DNA from: Frankia sp. AgB1.9
GTDB lineage: Bacteria; Actinomycetota; Actinomycetes; Frankiales; Frankiaceae
Direction: 5' to 3'
NCBI RefSeq assembly: GCF_016786355.1
Contig: NZ_JADWYX010000017.1
Location: forward strand, 1 to 64,000
Length of the DNA: 64,000 nt
Positions 1 through 7,547 of the stretch are shown piece by piece. Numbering within the stretch: position 1 is the first letter of the stretch; every line of letters starts with the position of its first letter. The notes under the pieces are model-generated. The model was given only the letters and a program-made list of their open reading frames with translations, had not been told where the DNA came from and made no database searches. Both the position numbers and the translations under genes were made by a program.

Positions 1-370
1 GCCTGATAGCATACGCTCTTACACGTCTCTCCTGGCCCGGCAAGGCAGGTATTTGAGTAGGATCGGATACTCGTGCCACCAGAAGCATCCACGGTTCGTT
101 ACTCGCGACTAGTTGTTCAATCGGCCGTTCTTCACTCATGATCATTCTCGTTTATTTTCTTGTAGTCTGCCTCCGCCTCCATCTCGATCAAGATCCTCAA
201 ATAGTTCAACATGTTTTGCTTACCTTCTTCAGTCAGGGATATTCGTTCATCGGGCAGTAGCTTCCTCCGAACCAGTTTCCCTAGCTTCTTCTTACGTCCT
301 ATAGGCCCCTCCTATCGTTCTCTTATTGGTTTTATTCTGCGGGTCTCACCGAAGTCTCTGGGTGACCGGA
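1..370. other. Left edge, no gene recognised
   Basis: This stretch is clearly richer in A+T than the genes to its right. The short open frames on both strands show no recognisable motif, no convincing ribosome binding site and no GC-rich third codon positions. It lies downstream of the ImmA-like gene, which ends at 371. It may be non-coding DNA of the mobile element or the end of a gene outside the window. Confidence 0.5.
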
Positions 371-997
371 TCAGACCAAGATCCCCCGAGGATGCCGCGT
401 ACGCCGTGGCAGGAGCTCCAACTCCTCGAGGCGGCGGCGCATGGCGTCGAACGACACACCGAAGAACCAGGCGAGCAAGGCGACCTCGTGAATGTTGCGG
501 TCACGCCACAGTTGCTCTACCCAGGGTCGGGGCATGAGTACCGAGGCCGCGAAGGTATCGGCTGTGCCTTCCGCAGCCTTGTGGGCTTGGCGTGTAGGAG
601 CATCCGGGATCATGCGCAGACCCTCGGTCTCCACCTCGGGGTGGTCGAGGATGTGCTTTAGCTCGTGCATCATCGTCCAGCGTCGCCAAACCAGCGGCTC
701 CAGGCCGTTCAGCAGCATGAGCCAGGTGCCGTTAACGAAGGAGAGGTCAGCCGGGCGCGTCAGCGCGAGGGTTTCGTGGACAACAAGGCGCGGCAGGTTC
801 TCAATAATTGCTTCCGGGACGGGCGGTCTCGTGATGCCGCTTGCTTCGAGCAGAACGCGAGCTTGACGCTGCGCTGCCTCGCGCGCTTCTTCTGGGCTGC
901 GAGCAGGGCCGGTCGGTGCCAACTCGCGTAGTCGAACGATGATGTTCTTCATACCGATGGTCTCCCTCATTTTAGCTATCGTTATAGTTTGGCCCAC
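371..997 (-). CDS. ImmA/IrrE-family metallopeptidase
   Basis: This is a 208-residue zinc peptidase of the ImmA/IrrE (Peptidase_M78) family. The zinc motif HELKH is at residues 111-115, and a downstream EGTADTFAASVLMP segment (Glu about 143) supplies the usual third ligand and the family's LMP signature. In ICEBs1 and many phages such peptidases cleave a partner Xre repressor and so release transfer or lytic genes. Here the gene overlaps the preceding xre gene by 16 bp, which fits a translationally coupled repressor-protease pair. Met16 is a possible alternative start that would remove the overlap. Family assignment is firm; control of element excision or transfer is inferred from the pairing and the shared operator motif described below. 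Confidence 0.9.
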   Translation of the reverse strand: MGQTITIAKMRETIGMKNIIVRLRELAPTGPARSPEEAREAAQRQARVLLEASGITRPPVPEAIIENLPRLVVHETLALTRPADLSFVNGTWLMLLNGLEPLVWRRWTMMHELKHILDHPEVETEGLRMIPDAPTRQAHKAAEGTADTFAASVLMPRPWVEQLWRDRNIHEVALLAWFFGVSFDAMRRRLEELELLPRRTRHPRGILV

Positions 998-1329
998 CTC
1001 TCGGTCATGGCCTCGTAGATTTCCTCTAGCTGCCGGGCTTGCTCCTTGGTCAGCCCGTACTTATCGCACAGGTAGACCTCCAGCTCCGGCAGAGTTTCAG
1101 GCAGGAGGTAGCCCGCGAGCGCGAAATAGTCGCTGGCCGGCACATCGTAGGCTTTCGCCAAGCGAAGCAGGTAAATTGGATCAGGCCGGCCCACTTCGGC
1201 CTGCTCCAGGCGCGACAAGGTAACGACCGGTACGTCGCTGATCTTTTCCACCTGGCGAGTGGTCATGCCGCGTGCGGCACGATGACCGCGAAGCAGGCCC
1301 GCTAGCTTTTGTAGGTTCTTTTCTTGCAT
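982..1329 (-). CDS. Xre-family helix-turn-helix regulator
   Basis: This is a 115-residue protein with an N-terminal Cro/C1-type helix-turn-helix. Residues about 8-65 read LAGLLRGHRAARGMTTRQVE, then a recognition-helix region around VVTLSRLEQAEVGRPDP. The C-terminal half is helical and could mediate dimerisation or be the target of the peptidase. AGGAG lies about 10 nt before the ATG. The gene is first in a two-gene operon with the ImmA-like peptidase, whose start it overlaps. A 16-bp imperfect palindrome at 1367-1382 and two 11-bp direct repeats precede it, so autoregulation is likely. It probably represses the element's transfer genes, but that is inference. Confidence 0.88.
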   Translation of the reverse strand: MQEKNLQKLAGLLRGHRAARGMTTRQVEKISDVPVVTLSRLEQAEVGRPDPIYLLRLAKAYDVPASDYFALAGYLLPETLPELEVYLCDKYGLTKEQARQLEEIYEAMTERWAKL

Positions 1330-1366
1330 TCTCTGTGTACTCCTACTTTTTCACTATCTACCTCCT

Positions 1367-1382
1367 GTTCCACAATTGCAAT
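1367..1382. promoter_or_regulatory. Operator-like palindrome upstream of xre
   Basis: The sequence GTTCCACAATTGCAAT is an imperfect palindrome 38-53 nt before the xre start. It agrees at 13 of 16 positions with the perfect GTTCCAAAATTGGAAC at 7126-7141 in the transfer promoter region. Use as an Xre binding site is inferred. Confidence 0.5.
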
Positions 1383-1383
1383 T

Positions 1384-1407
1384 CAAAACTGAGATCCAAA
1401 ACTGAGA
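1384..1407. repeat. Two 11-bp direct repeats before xre
   Basis: CAAAACTGAGA occurs at 1384-1394 and again at 1397-1407, a spacing of 13 bp. It adjoins the operator-like palindrome in the xre upstream region. It may be an additional regulator site. Confidence 0.5.
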
Positions 1408-1428
1408 AAGAGTCTTCTAGGAAGCTGG

Positions 1429-1468
1429 GAGGCGGGATCGATACACGAGTCTGCATCGATCCCGCCTC
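1429..1468 (-). terminator. Hairpin after the DUF3846 gene
   Basis: This is a perfect 14-bp stem, GAGGCGGGATCGAT paired with ATCGATCCCGCCTC, with a 12-nt loop. It begins 27 nt after the stop of the leftward gene ending at 1495 and precedes the xre promoter region. There is no strong U tract, as is common for actinobacterial terminators. Confidence 0.65.
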
Positions 1469-1494
1469 AGGTGGATAAGATTGCCGTACGCCGC

Positions 1495-2103
1495 CTACGA
1501 CAGCGGCGCTGGCGGCGAGACCGGAGCCGGCTCCGGCACTCTGAACGGCACGACCCGCACGTCCTCGACGTCCGGCTCACGCTGCGCCAACCGCTTGGCG
1601 TAGACGTAGGCGATCAGGACGTCGTCGAACGTGCGTCGGCTGCCGTTCCAACGCTTGGCTCCGGCGCGCTTCTTCTGGACTCGGAAGGCCTTGGCCTCGG
1701 TCCACAGCTCGACGTATCGGGCCGGGATGGTGGTGTCCAGGCTCAGACCGTTGAGCGGTCCGACCACCATGGCGTCACCGGCCACGAAGTCTTGGCCGCG
1801 GAAGAAGCGGTTGTGGACTGAGGCGAGCACGGTGGCCCGAGGATTGGGCCGGAGCCCCTGGATCTTTCCCTCCTCGTTCAGGTACATCGTGCCGTTCGGC
1901 CGGTACAGCTCGACCGGCTCGATGTTGCCTCCCACCAGGTCCTGGAAGGACTGGAGGTTCTCGGCCGGCACCGCCACGAGCCGGAGCGGCGCATCGGAAT
2001 CCGCCGGAATGCACAGCGCGGTTATGATCGTCACCGCGTACACCACCTTCATGGACCATCGGCGCATTGCCTGAGACGGCGGTCCGGTTCCGTCCCAGGC
2101 CAC
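1495..2103 (-). CDS. DUF3846 domain protein
   Basis: This is a 202-residue protein whose middle (about residues 30-125) has the DUF3846 pattern: a short beta-rich start, LQDLVGG-like (here FQDLVGGNIEPVEL), then YLNEEGKIQGLRPNPRAT and a GDAMVVGP segment. DUF3846 proteins are common on phages and actinobacterial plasmids, and their biochemical role is unknown. The C terminus is proline-rich. Met18 (position 2052) is an alternative start that begins closer to the domain; neither start has a good ribosome binding site. The gene sits in the leftward group with the RHH-like gene and methyltransferase, and hairpins flank it on both sides, so it may be its own transcription unit. Confidence 0.75.
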   Translation of the reverse strand: MAWDGTGPPSQAMRRWSMKVVYAVTIITALCIPADSDAPLRLVAVPAENLQSFQDLVGGNIEPVELYRPNGTMYLNEEGKIQGLRPNPRATVLASVHNRFFRGQDFVAGDAMVVGPLNGLSLDTTIPARYVELWTEAKAFRVQKKRAGAKRWNGSRRTFDDVLIAYVYAKRLAQREPDVEDVRVVPFRVPEPAPVSPPAPLS

Positions 2104-2159
2104 CGGCCTGCGCGCACGGGGCGCGAGACGGTGGCCTGAGGCCGAAAGGTGAGGTGGTG

Positions 2160-2198
2160 GACCCGGTAGGAACGGACGTGTGCCGCCCCTACCGGGTC
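2160..2198 (-). terminator. Hairpin after the RHH-like gene
   Basis: Arms GACCCGGTAGG (2160-2170) and CCTACCGGGTC (2188-2198) form a perfect 11-bp stem with a 17-nt loop. It starts 22 nt after the stop of the leftward gene ending at 2220, as expected for a terminator. Confidence 0.6.
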
Positions 2199-2219
2199 GA
2201 TCGAACAGGTGCCGCCCGC

Positions 2220-2522
2220 CTACCGCGTCCGGGCCGGCTTGGCGCCCTCCGCCGGTGGCGGACCGGCCTCTGTGCCCAGAAGAGCCTGGATGGCCTGGCG
2301 ACGCTCGGCAGCGGCGCGCTCGGCGTCGGCCACCGCCCTGGCGGCCCGCTCGGCGAAGTCGGCTTCGCCGCGCTTGGCCTCGACGTACAGCTCCACGGCC
2401 CGGAGCAGTCCGGTGCCCATGGGTATGTCCTCAAGGCCGCAAATCAGCTCAAACTGGGCGTGAACACCCGGTGGCAACTTAACGGCCAATGTCTTGTGGC
2501 CGCCGTTCCTGGGTTCCGTCAT
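2220..2522 (-). CDS. Small RHH-like, alanine-rich helical protein
   Basis: This is a 100-residue protein. The first half contains a beta strand followed by helices (TLAVKLPPGVHAQFELICG, then LLRAVELYVEAKR), resembling the ribbon-helix-helix fold of CopG/Arc-type plasmid regulators. The second half is a charged alanine-rich helix, perhaps for oligomerisation. AGGAGG stands 8 nt before the ATG. It lies between the methyltransferase and the DUF3846 gene, with hairpins on both sides. A DNA-binding role in element maintenance or relaxosome formation is possible, but the fold is judged by eye and is not certain. Confidence 0.6.
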   Translation of the reverse strand: MTEPRNGGHKTLAVKLPPGVHAQFELICGLEDIPMGTGLLRAVELYVEAKRGEADFAERAARAVADAERAAAERRQAIQALLGTEAGPPPAEGAKPARTR

Positions 2523-2546
2523 GGCGGAGGTCCTCCTCGGTGCGGT

Positions 2547-2583
2547 GCGGCCGGCGATCCCCCGTTGGGATCACTGCGGCCGC
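2547..2583 (-). terminator. Interrupted hairpin after the methyltransferase gene
   Basis: GCGGCCG and GATCCC on the left pair with GGGATC and GCGGCCGC on the right, with a small internal mismatch and a 5-nt loop. It lies between the end of the leftward transfer-module operon (2616) and the next gene start (2522), so it probably terminates that operon. Confidence 0.55.
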
Positions 2584-2615
2584 ATGACATCGGCGAGGAC
2601 GCCGAACCCGAGGAG

Positions 2616-3671
2616 TTATGCGGCCTTGGTCCTTGAGGTGGCGGCAGGCTGCCGGCCTGCGCGGGCGCGACGGATGCGCGCCATGGCCATGGCGGCGTAC
2701 TCAGGGCTCAGCTCGATGCCGATCCAGTCACGGCCGTGGGCTTCCGCAGCCAGCGCGACCGTGCCTGCGCCCGCGAAGGGATCAAGGAGGATGCCGGGTC
2801 GCCACGCGGCCTTACAGGTGCAGGCGGGCTGTAGCTCGCGCGTGGCGGCGCTTGCCGTGGTGGCTGGACTCCCCGTCCGGCGCCAGGGCTGGCCGCAACT
2901 CACGCACACGCGCTCCGGACAGGTGGCAAGGAGCGGCCGCTCGGCGAGGGCGAGGGGGAAGGTCGCGAAGTGGGCTTCGCGAAAGTTGGCAGTCCCGAGG
3001 GTCCAGACGTCGCCCGGGTTCCGCCCCCAGGGATGTCCGACGCGGCCGGCTACCTTCAACCGCGCCAAGCCGTTGTTGAGGTTGGTACGGCGAAGCGTTC
3101 CGAGGTGGGCGGCTGCCGACGGCGGCGGGTACACCCGGCCCGCGGCCTGAGCCTGCTTCGGCTGCTGGCTTCGGTGGGGCATGCGGATGGAATGAAGATC
3201 AAAGTAATAGGTCGTGGAGCGGGTAAGGAAGTAGATCAGTTCGTAGGTGTTGCTCAGGCGGGTACGGGCGCTCGACGGCATGGGGTTGGACTTAGCCCAG
3301 ACGACCTTGTTGCGGATGATCCAGCCGTCGCCCTCAAGCGTGATCGCGAGTCGTTCCGGCCCGAGCAGGAGGCTGCCCTTGGCCGCGCCTTCGCGCTGGT
3401 GCCGGGCGTACCCGTCGGCGATGTTGAGCCACACCGAGCCGGTCGGGGTGAGGACACGGGCGACTTCGGCCATGACCGCCCGCAGGTCCGATACCCAGCC
3501 ATCGACGTTAGCCTCCAACCCGAGCTGGCCGCTCGCGCCGTAGTCACGCAGGCCCCAGTACGGCGGGCTCGTGATCACGCAGTCGACCGAGGCCGCCGGC
3601 AGCTCGGCCAGACGCGTCCGCGCGTCGCCAACAAGGATGGTGCGGGTCCAGGGCGCTGCCCTGCGCACCAT
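2616..3671 (-). CDS. DNA methyltransferase, N4/N6 amino class
   Basis: This is a 351-residue site-specific DNA methyltransferase of the N6_N4_Mtase family. The catalytic motif SPPY is at residues 35-38, and the AdoMet-binding motif DPFAGAG begins near residue 297, followed by DWIGIELSPEY. The order (catalytic motif first) is that of the beta class, and SPPY often goes with N4-cytosine methylation, although N6-adenine cannot be excluded. An inserted Cys-rich segment (CPERVCVSCG and CTCKAAW) could bind zinc. The ATG at 3671 is 2 nt after the preceding stop; the open frame upstream of it is only overlap with the Replic_Relax gene. No restriction enzyme gene is next to it, so it is probably an orphan that protects or marks the element. 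Confidence 0.9.
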   Translation of the reverse strand: MVRRAAPWTRTILVGDARTRLAELPAASVDCVITSPPYWGLRDYGASGQLGLEANVDGWVSDLRAVMAEVARVLTPTGSVWLNIADGYARHQREGAAKGSLLLGPERLAITLEGDGWIIRNKVVWAKSNPMPSSARTRLSNTYELIYFLTRSTTYYFDLHSIRMPHRSQQPKQAQAAGRVYPPPSAAAHLGTLRRTNLNNGLARLKVAGRVGHPWGRNPGDVWTLGTANFREAHFATFPLALAERPLLATCPERVCVSCGQPWRRTGSPATTASAATRELQPACTCKAAWRPGILLDPFAGAGTVALAAEAHGRDWIGIELSPEYAAMAMARIRRARAGRQPAATSRTKAA

Positions 3672-3673
3672 CT

Positions 3674-4603
3674 TCAAGCCGCGACTCCTTCGCTGGTCAA
3701 CGGACCCGGACCACCGCCGATGAGAAGCGTCACAGCCCCCTCGTACAGCCCAACACCGAACAGCCTCCGTCCCGCTCGGGGACCGGTCGCTATGGCCTGT
3801 ATGAGCCGGGCGGCATGCTGTGGGCTCTTGGCAAGGAAGATCACCTTCGGAAACACGCCACCGTGCTGGGTCTGCTCCCGCCCGGTCAAGTAGTAGGCGT
3901 AGTAGGCCTCGGCCTTGCGGCGGATGGTGGCGGCAGACTCGTTGTCGAAGTCTGCCTCGACGAAGAACACGTCGAAATAGTCGACCCCGTCCAGCCGGAT
4001 GAAGGCGTCGGCCCATAGGGTCACCGGCTGCCCGAAGGGGCCGGCGAAGCGGCGCTCGGCCTCTGGAATGAAAGCGCTCAAGGTGATGAGCCGGGCGCGA
4101 TGGACCTCGGAGAGGCCCACGTACAGCTCGGTCACCGCCAGAATGTGGTCCTGGAATCGAGTGGACACCGACCACGGCGACCGCGCCGGCGAGCCGGGGC
4201 GGGCCAGTCGCATACCTGCCGAGGTGAGTTGATAAAGGCTGCCGTCACTGCCCGCGCGCTTCCCGCCGATCTGGCGCTCCAGGCGGGCGATGAGCTGTAA
4301 GTCCTGGAGGCGAGCCAGCGTCCGGCGGGCGGAGCGCGGATCTACCGCCGGTAGGTGGAGCCGACGGAGTTGGCCTCCTCGGGCCAGCCGGAAGGTCGCC
4401 AGGGTCCGAAGGATGGCCCGGTCCCGCTCGTCGAGGCGGGCGGCGAGGCCCGCCAGGGCCGCAGCCGTCAGCCGAGGCGACGAAGCAACTACAGACGCCA
4501 AAGGGGTATGAGTCGCCGCCGCTGGGGCCAGATTTCCCGCCTCAGGCGCGCCCGTACTGGCCGTGCCACTCGACCCGATCGGACGACCGACCGGACGTCT
4601 CAT
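3674..4603 (-). CDS. Replic_Relax family protein, transfer module 1
   Basis: This is a 309-residue member of the replication-relaxation (Replic_Relax) family found on actinobacterial plasmids and conjugative elements, thought to act in DNA processing at the origin. After a low-complexity leader of about 45 residues comes a winged-helix region (LDERDRAILRTLATFRLARG, then DLQLIARLERQIG). A nuclease-like second half carries FFVEADFDNESAATIRRKAE, where acidic residues could bind metal. Its ATG overlaps the stop of the upstream ATPase gene by 4 nt (ATGA), so the two are co-translated, and the methyltransferase follows after 2 nt. A second family member is at 18694-19344. Relaxase activity is not shown by sequence. 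Confidence 0.85.
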   Translation of the reverse strand: MRRPVGRPIGSSGTASTGAPEAGNLAPAAATHTPLASVVASSPRLTAAALAGLAARLDERDRAILRTLATFRLARGGQLRRLHLPAVDPRSARRTLARLQDLQLIARLERQIGGKRAGSDGSLYQLTSAGMRLARPGSPARSPWSVSTRFQDHILAVTELYVGLSEVHRARLITLSAFIPEAERRFAGPFGQPVTLWADAFIRLDGVDYFDVFFVEADFDNESAATIRRKAEAYYAYYLTGREQTQHGGVFPKVIFLAKSPQHAARLIQAIATGPRAGRRLFGVGLYEGAVTLLIGGGPGPLTSEGVAA

Positions 4604-6987
4604 ATGGCCCTCCCGCGCCCTACGGGGCCATCCTCAGGGGGTTCCGGGACCGGGGCGAACCCCGCTTCGATCTCGGCCCGGTCCACGCCGTAGCGGCTCC
4701 GGGACAGGGCTGCGACCTCGGCAGCTCGGCCAGGGATCGGTTCAGGCAGCGGGCGGGTACGGATGGACACCGGGTCCGCGACACCGCCGCCGATAGACAA
4801 CCGCGCGATGGCCTCGAACGGCGGCAAGGACATCAGTGCCTCTGGCGTCACGAGCGGCCCGAACTCTGGAGCCAGGATCTTGGCGTCGCCTGCCGATGCT
4901 TGGAAGCTGATCTTCGACCGCGCAGAGTTCAGCACAACGCTGCGCAGGGCTGGCGGGAACTGGGTCGGGCTCTGCGCGGCGAGCGACAGGCCTACGCCGT
5001 ACTCCCGCGCAAGCACCAACATGTCGGCCAGGTCCACCGGCGAGTCCAGGAACCGTGGGGCCTCGTCGATGGTGACGAAGGCCGGCGGGCGGGCGCCTGG
5101 GTCCAGGCGGATGCGGCCCTGGATGGCGCCCCAAAGCCGGGCAACGAGAACACCCCCGAGCAGGTTGGTGACTTCGCTCCCGAGCGCGCCTTCCGCGAGG
5201 TTCACGAGCAGCACCTTGCGGCCGGAGAGCACCTCGCTCATCGAGAAGGTCGACCGAGGCGCGGCCAGCACCGTTCGGGCCATACGGCGGCTGATCAGGG
5301 GACGGAGCTTATTCGACGGAGCGGCCAACATCGCGGCACGTTCAGCCGCGCCTAGGGCCCCGAACCAGCTCCAGAAGGGTGCCAGGACGGGATCGTTCTG
5401 CACGCGGGCTACCGCCTGGAGGCGGAAGCGCTCGTCGGTCCACAGTCGGAAGAGATCCAGGATGGTCGTGTCCGGTACCCGCATGAGGGTGTGCAGGCTG
5501 GAGGTGAGTAGGTCTGTGCTGCGGGGGCCGAGATCGCCGTAACGGTGATGGAGGATGGCGACCAGGTTGTCGACTGTCAGCTCGGCATCGCCGCCGGGTT
5601 CGGTCGCGAGCAAGGGCAGGGGTACCGGACGCTCGTCCGTCGGGTCCACCACGATGCAGTCGGCAATGCGGTGGGCTGGGATGCGCTCCAGGAGGCGAGC
5701 CACCAAGCCGCCCTTGGGGTCGATGACGATCACTGATCGACCAGCTTCAAGATCGCTAAGGGCCAGCGACGCCAGGAGCGTCGATTTCCCCCCGCCGGTT
5801 GGGGCGACGCAAACCAGGTGCTCCATGGCCCCGCGTTCCGTGAGGGCCACGGGTCGCTGACTGCCGCTTGCCAGGCCGTCGCCAACGATGCGGCCACGGG
5901 AGCTCACCACGGCCGAGGCGGGCAGAAGCTGGCCGCCGCCGTAGCTGACACCCGGAAGCATCGGGCCGCCGATCTGGATACCGGCCATGGCGGCGGCCTC
6001 CGCCGCGTTGAGCAGCACTGGCACCTCGCCAGTCGGTGTCGCCGCTCGGTCGAGGCGCATCACGCCGCCGCGGCCCCGGTCCTGCGGGATGAGGCGGATA
6101 CCGGGAGCGCTGAGGCTGCCGGCCACACGGCCAAGGCGGGATAGCAGTGCCCGCGTCTTCGCGCGGGTGGCAGCATGCGCGCCTATCCTGACGGCGGCCG
6201 TCAGGAGCGGTTCTTCGGCCTTCGCCTTGGCCGCGCGTCTGGCCTCGGCGTCCGGCCGCGGCGGCTCCGATGCAAACAGCGGCAGGACGTACCGCCGCCA
6301 GCCGGTCAGGGCCGCGACGTCGGCCGCCTCGATGAGGCCATTGCCGCCGGCGGGCGCCAGCACGAGTTGCCACACCAGCATCTCGTCCGGAGCCAAGGGC
6401 CACAGAGCGGCGAGGATCGAGGCCGCTACCTGTTCAGGCTGGTCCAGCCGTAGTGGCCGGAAGGGGTGCGTCGCACGGAGTTCCCATACGCCGGATGCCT
6501 GGTACGCCGGAGCCGACGCGGGCTCCAGCCGGACCCCAGGAATCGCGGCCTGCATCTGGCGGATGTGGTCGTCCGCCGCCCGAGCCGGGAACCGGACCTG
6601 ATGGCTGATGCCGGAGCTGCGACCGATGACTTCCACGGCGACGCTGTCGTGGCCGCTCCAGCGGGAGCGGTGCAGGCCGGTGAGGCTCCGCATCCAGGCG
6701 ACCAGCTCCTCGGCGGTTACTTGCCGCCCGAAGGTCGCGGTGAAGCTGAGGCGCTGCTGGTCGTAGCGAAGCTGATCACGGCGGCGGTGCTCCAGCGTGG
6801 CACCGAGTCCTGTGCCCGCAGCCGCGAGCGTTCCGAGCGTGAGAAGGGCCGCGAGGCGGTCCAGCTCAGTCTCGAAGTCCAGCCTCCTCTTGGCTGTTTG
6901 TTCGCTTGAGCGCTCGCACGAGCCGCGCTGTGCGGCGCGGGCGGCGACCCTTGCGTTGCTGTTCCTGAGCGAGGTCCAGCAGCACAT
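4600..6987 (-). CDS. VirD4/TraD-like conjugative ATPase, module 1
   Basis: This is a large ATPase of the type IV coupling protein (TraD/VirD4, TraG-like) group that would pump DNA through the membrane. One N-terminal hydrophobic segment (LAALLTLGTLAAAGTGLGA) is followed by a beta-rich region, Walker A APTGGGKSTLL and, about 250 residues later, Walker B AFVTIDEAPRF. The C terminus resembles the substrate-recognition part of these proteins. The open frame runs to an ATG at 6987 (795 residues), but that would overlap the 98-codon gene by about 120 bp. AGGAGG near 6887 suggests a start just after it, where only CTG codons are available, so the true start is uncertain. The stop overlaps the Replic_Relax start. 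Confidence 0.85.
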   Translation of the reverse strand: MCCWTSLRNSNARVAARAAQRGSCERSSEQTAKRRLDFETELDRLAALLTLGTLAAAGTGLGATLEHRRRDQLRYDQQRLSFTATFGRQVTAEELVAWMRSLTGLHRSRWSGHDSVAVEVIGRSSGISHQVRFPARAADDHIRQMQAAIPGVRLEPASAPAYQASGVWELRATHPFRPLRLDQPEQVAASILAALWPLAPDEMLVWQLVLAPAGGNGLIEAADVAALTGWRRYVLPLFASEPPRPDAEARRAAKAKAEEPLLTAAVRIGAHAATRAKTRALLSRLGRVAGSLSAPGIRLIPQDRGRGGVMRLDRAATPTGEVPVLLNAAEAAAMAGIQIGGPMLPGVSYGGGQLLPASAVVSSRGRIVGDGLASGSQRPVALTERGAMEHLVCVAPTGGGKSTLLASLALSDLEAGRSVIVIDPKGGLVARLLERIPAHRIADCIVVDPTDERPVPLPLLATEPGGDAELTVDNLVAILHHRYGDLGPRSTDLLTSSLHTLMRVPDTTILDLFRLWTDERFRLQAVARVQNDPVLAPFWSWFGALGAAERAAMLAAPSNKLRPLISRRMARTVLAAPRSTFSMSEVLSGRKVLLVNLAEGALGSEVTNLLGGVLVARLWGAIQGRIRLDPGARPPAFVTIDEAPRFLDSPVDLADMLVLAREYGVGLSLAAQSPTQFPPALRSVVLNSARSKISFQASAGDAKILAPEFGPLVTPEALMSLPPFEAIARLSIGGGVADPVSIRTRPLPEPIPGRAAEVAALSRSRYGVDRAEIEAGFAPVPEPPEDGPVGRGRAI

Positions 6988-7162
6988 CGGCCAGCTGGCT
7001 CACATCGAGTTCCTTGCGGATAGCTTTGATTCGAAGATTTCCTATAACACCCTCCTTTCGCCGTTCCAAATTTGCAACAAAACACCCGAAGTCGGTAGCA
7101 TATTGTTTACACTTGGCTCGATTTTGTTCCAAAATTGGAACAAGGTCAAGGCTATTTTTCAC
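6866..7162 (-). CDS. Small charged helical protein before ATPase 1
   Basis: This 98-codon frame precedes and overlaps the 5' end of the module 1 ATPase frame. Its second half (KAIRKELDVSQLADVLLDLA, then a basic tail) looks like a genuine helical protein with typical codon use. The first 35 codons are much richer in A+T and contain two operator-like palindromes, so translation may really start later: AAAGGAGG at about 7050-7057 is followed in this frame by no ATG, GTG or TTG, only ATA. The gene is analogous in position to the small genes before the module 2 ATPase. Function unknown; a transfer accessory protein is likely. Confidence 0.5.
   Translation of the reverse strand: MKNSLDLVPILEQNRAKCKQYATDFGCFVANLERRKEGVIGNLRIKAIRKELDVSQLADVLLDLAQEQQRKGRRPRRTARLVRALKRTNSQEEAGLRD
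7063..7078. promoter_or_regulatory. Operator-like imperfect palindrome, transfer module 1
   Basis: GTTCCAAATTTGCAAC matches the perfect palindrome at 7126-7141 at 14 of 16 positions and lies 63 bp from it. A pair of sites at this spacing suits cooperative repression. The binding protein is inferred to be the Xre regulator. Confidence 0.5.
7126..7141. promoter_or_regulatory. Perfect operator-like palindrome, transfer module 1
   Basis: GTTCCAAAATTGGAAC is a perfect inverted repeat that extends to 20 nt (7124-7143). On the leftward strand a TTGACC hexamer directly precedes it, so the site would lie between -35 and -10 of a promoter for the transfer operon. Related sites occur at 7063-7078 and 1367-1382. 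Confidence 0.6.
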
Positions 7163-7184
7163 ACTCGCATGCCATTGGAGCGCG

Positions 7185-7224
7185 AGAAGGGTCAGGCGCC
7201 CCCCGTACAGCGCCTGACCCTTCT
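7185..7224. terminator. Strong hairpin between cargo and transfer genes
   Basis: A perfect 15-bp stem (AGAAGGGTCAGGCGC paired with GCGCCTGACCCTTCT) has a 10-nt loop. It lies downstream of the leftward small membrane gene ending at 7317 and just upstream of the transfer module, so it would stop read-through into the transfer genes. Confidence 0.7.
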
Positions 7225-7316
7225 GCTCAGACCGAGCGGTCTAATAACGCGACCGCTAAACCGTGATGTTCTCGTACCGCAGGAGTCGATCACCTCCCCC
7301 TCGACAACGAGCACGA

Positions 7317-7514
7317 TCAGAAACCAATATGAATTTGTGTAACCACAAGCAGGCAGTACAATAGCAGGACGAGAACGCCTACCTCGACCACACCGCGAAA
7401 ACTCAGATGCTTTCGCAACCCTCCCCTGTGCCTAAAAATCGCGAGGGCTAACCCTAGAATAAGGACCAGAAGTCCGACAGCTAGATAAGGGATAATGGTG
7501 GATGCAATGGGCAT
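7317..7514 (-). CDS. Small two-helix membrane protein
   Basis: This is a 65-residue predicted inner-membrane protein with hydrophobic segments at about 6-27 and 41-60, separated by a basic loop (RHRGGLRKH). It starts 33 nt after the SGNH hydrolase gene, on the same strand, and may be its operon partner. There is no clear ribosome binding site. Composition is low in GC compared with the chromosome. No family recognised. Confidence 0.45.
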   Translation of the reverse strand: MPIASTIIPYLAVGLLVLILGLALAIFRHRGGLRKHLSFRGVVEVGVLVLLLYCLLVVTQIHIGF

Positions 7515-7547
7515 TGGTATCCACTATGAGGGCAAATAGCCGTATCG

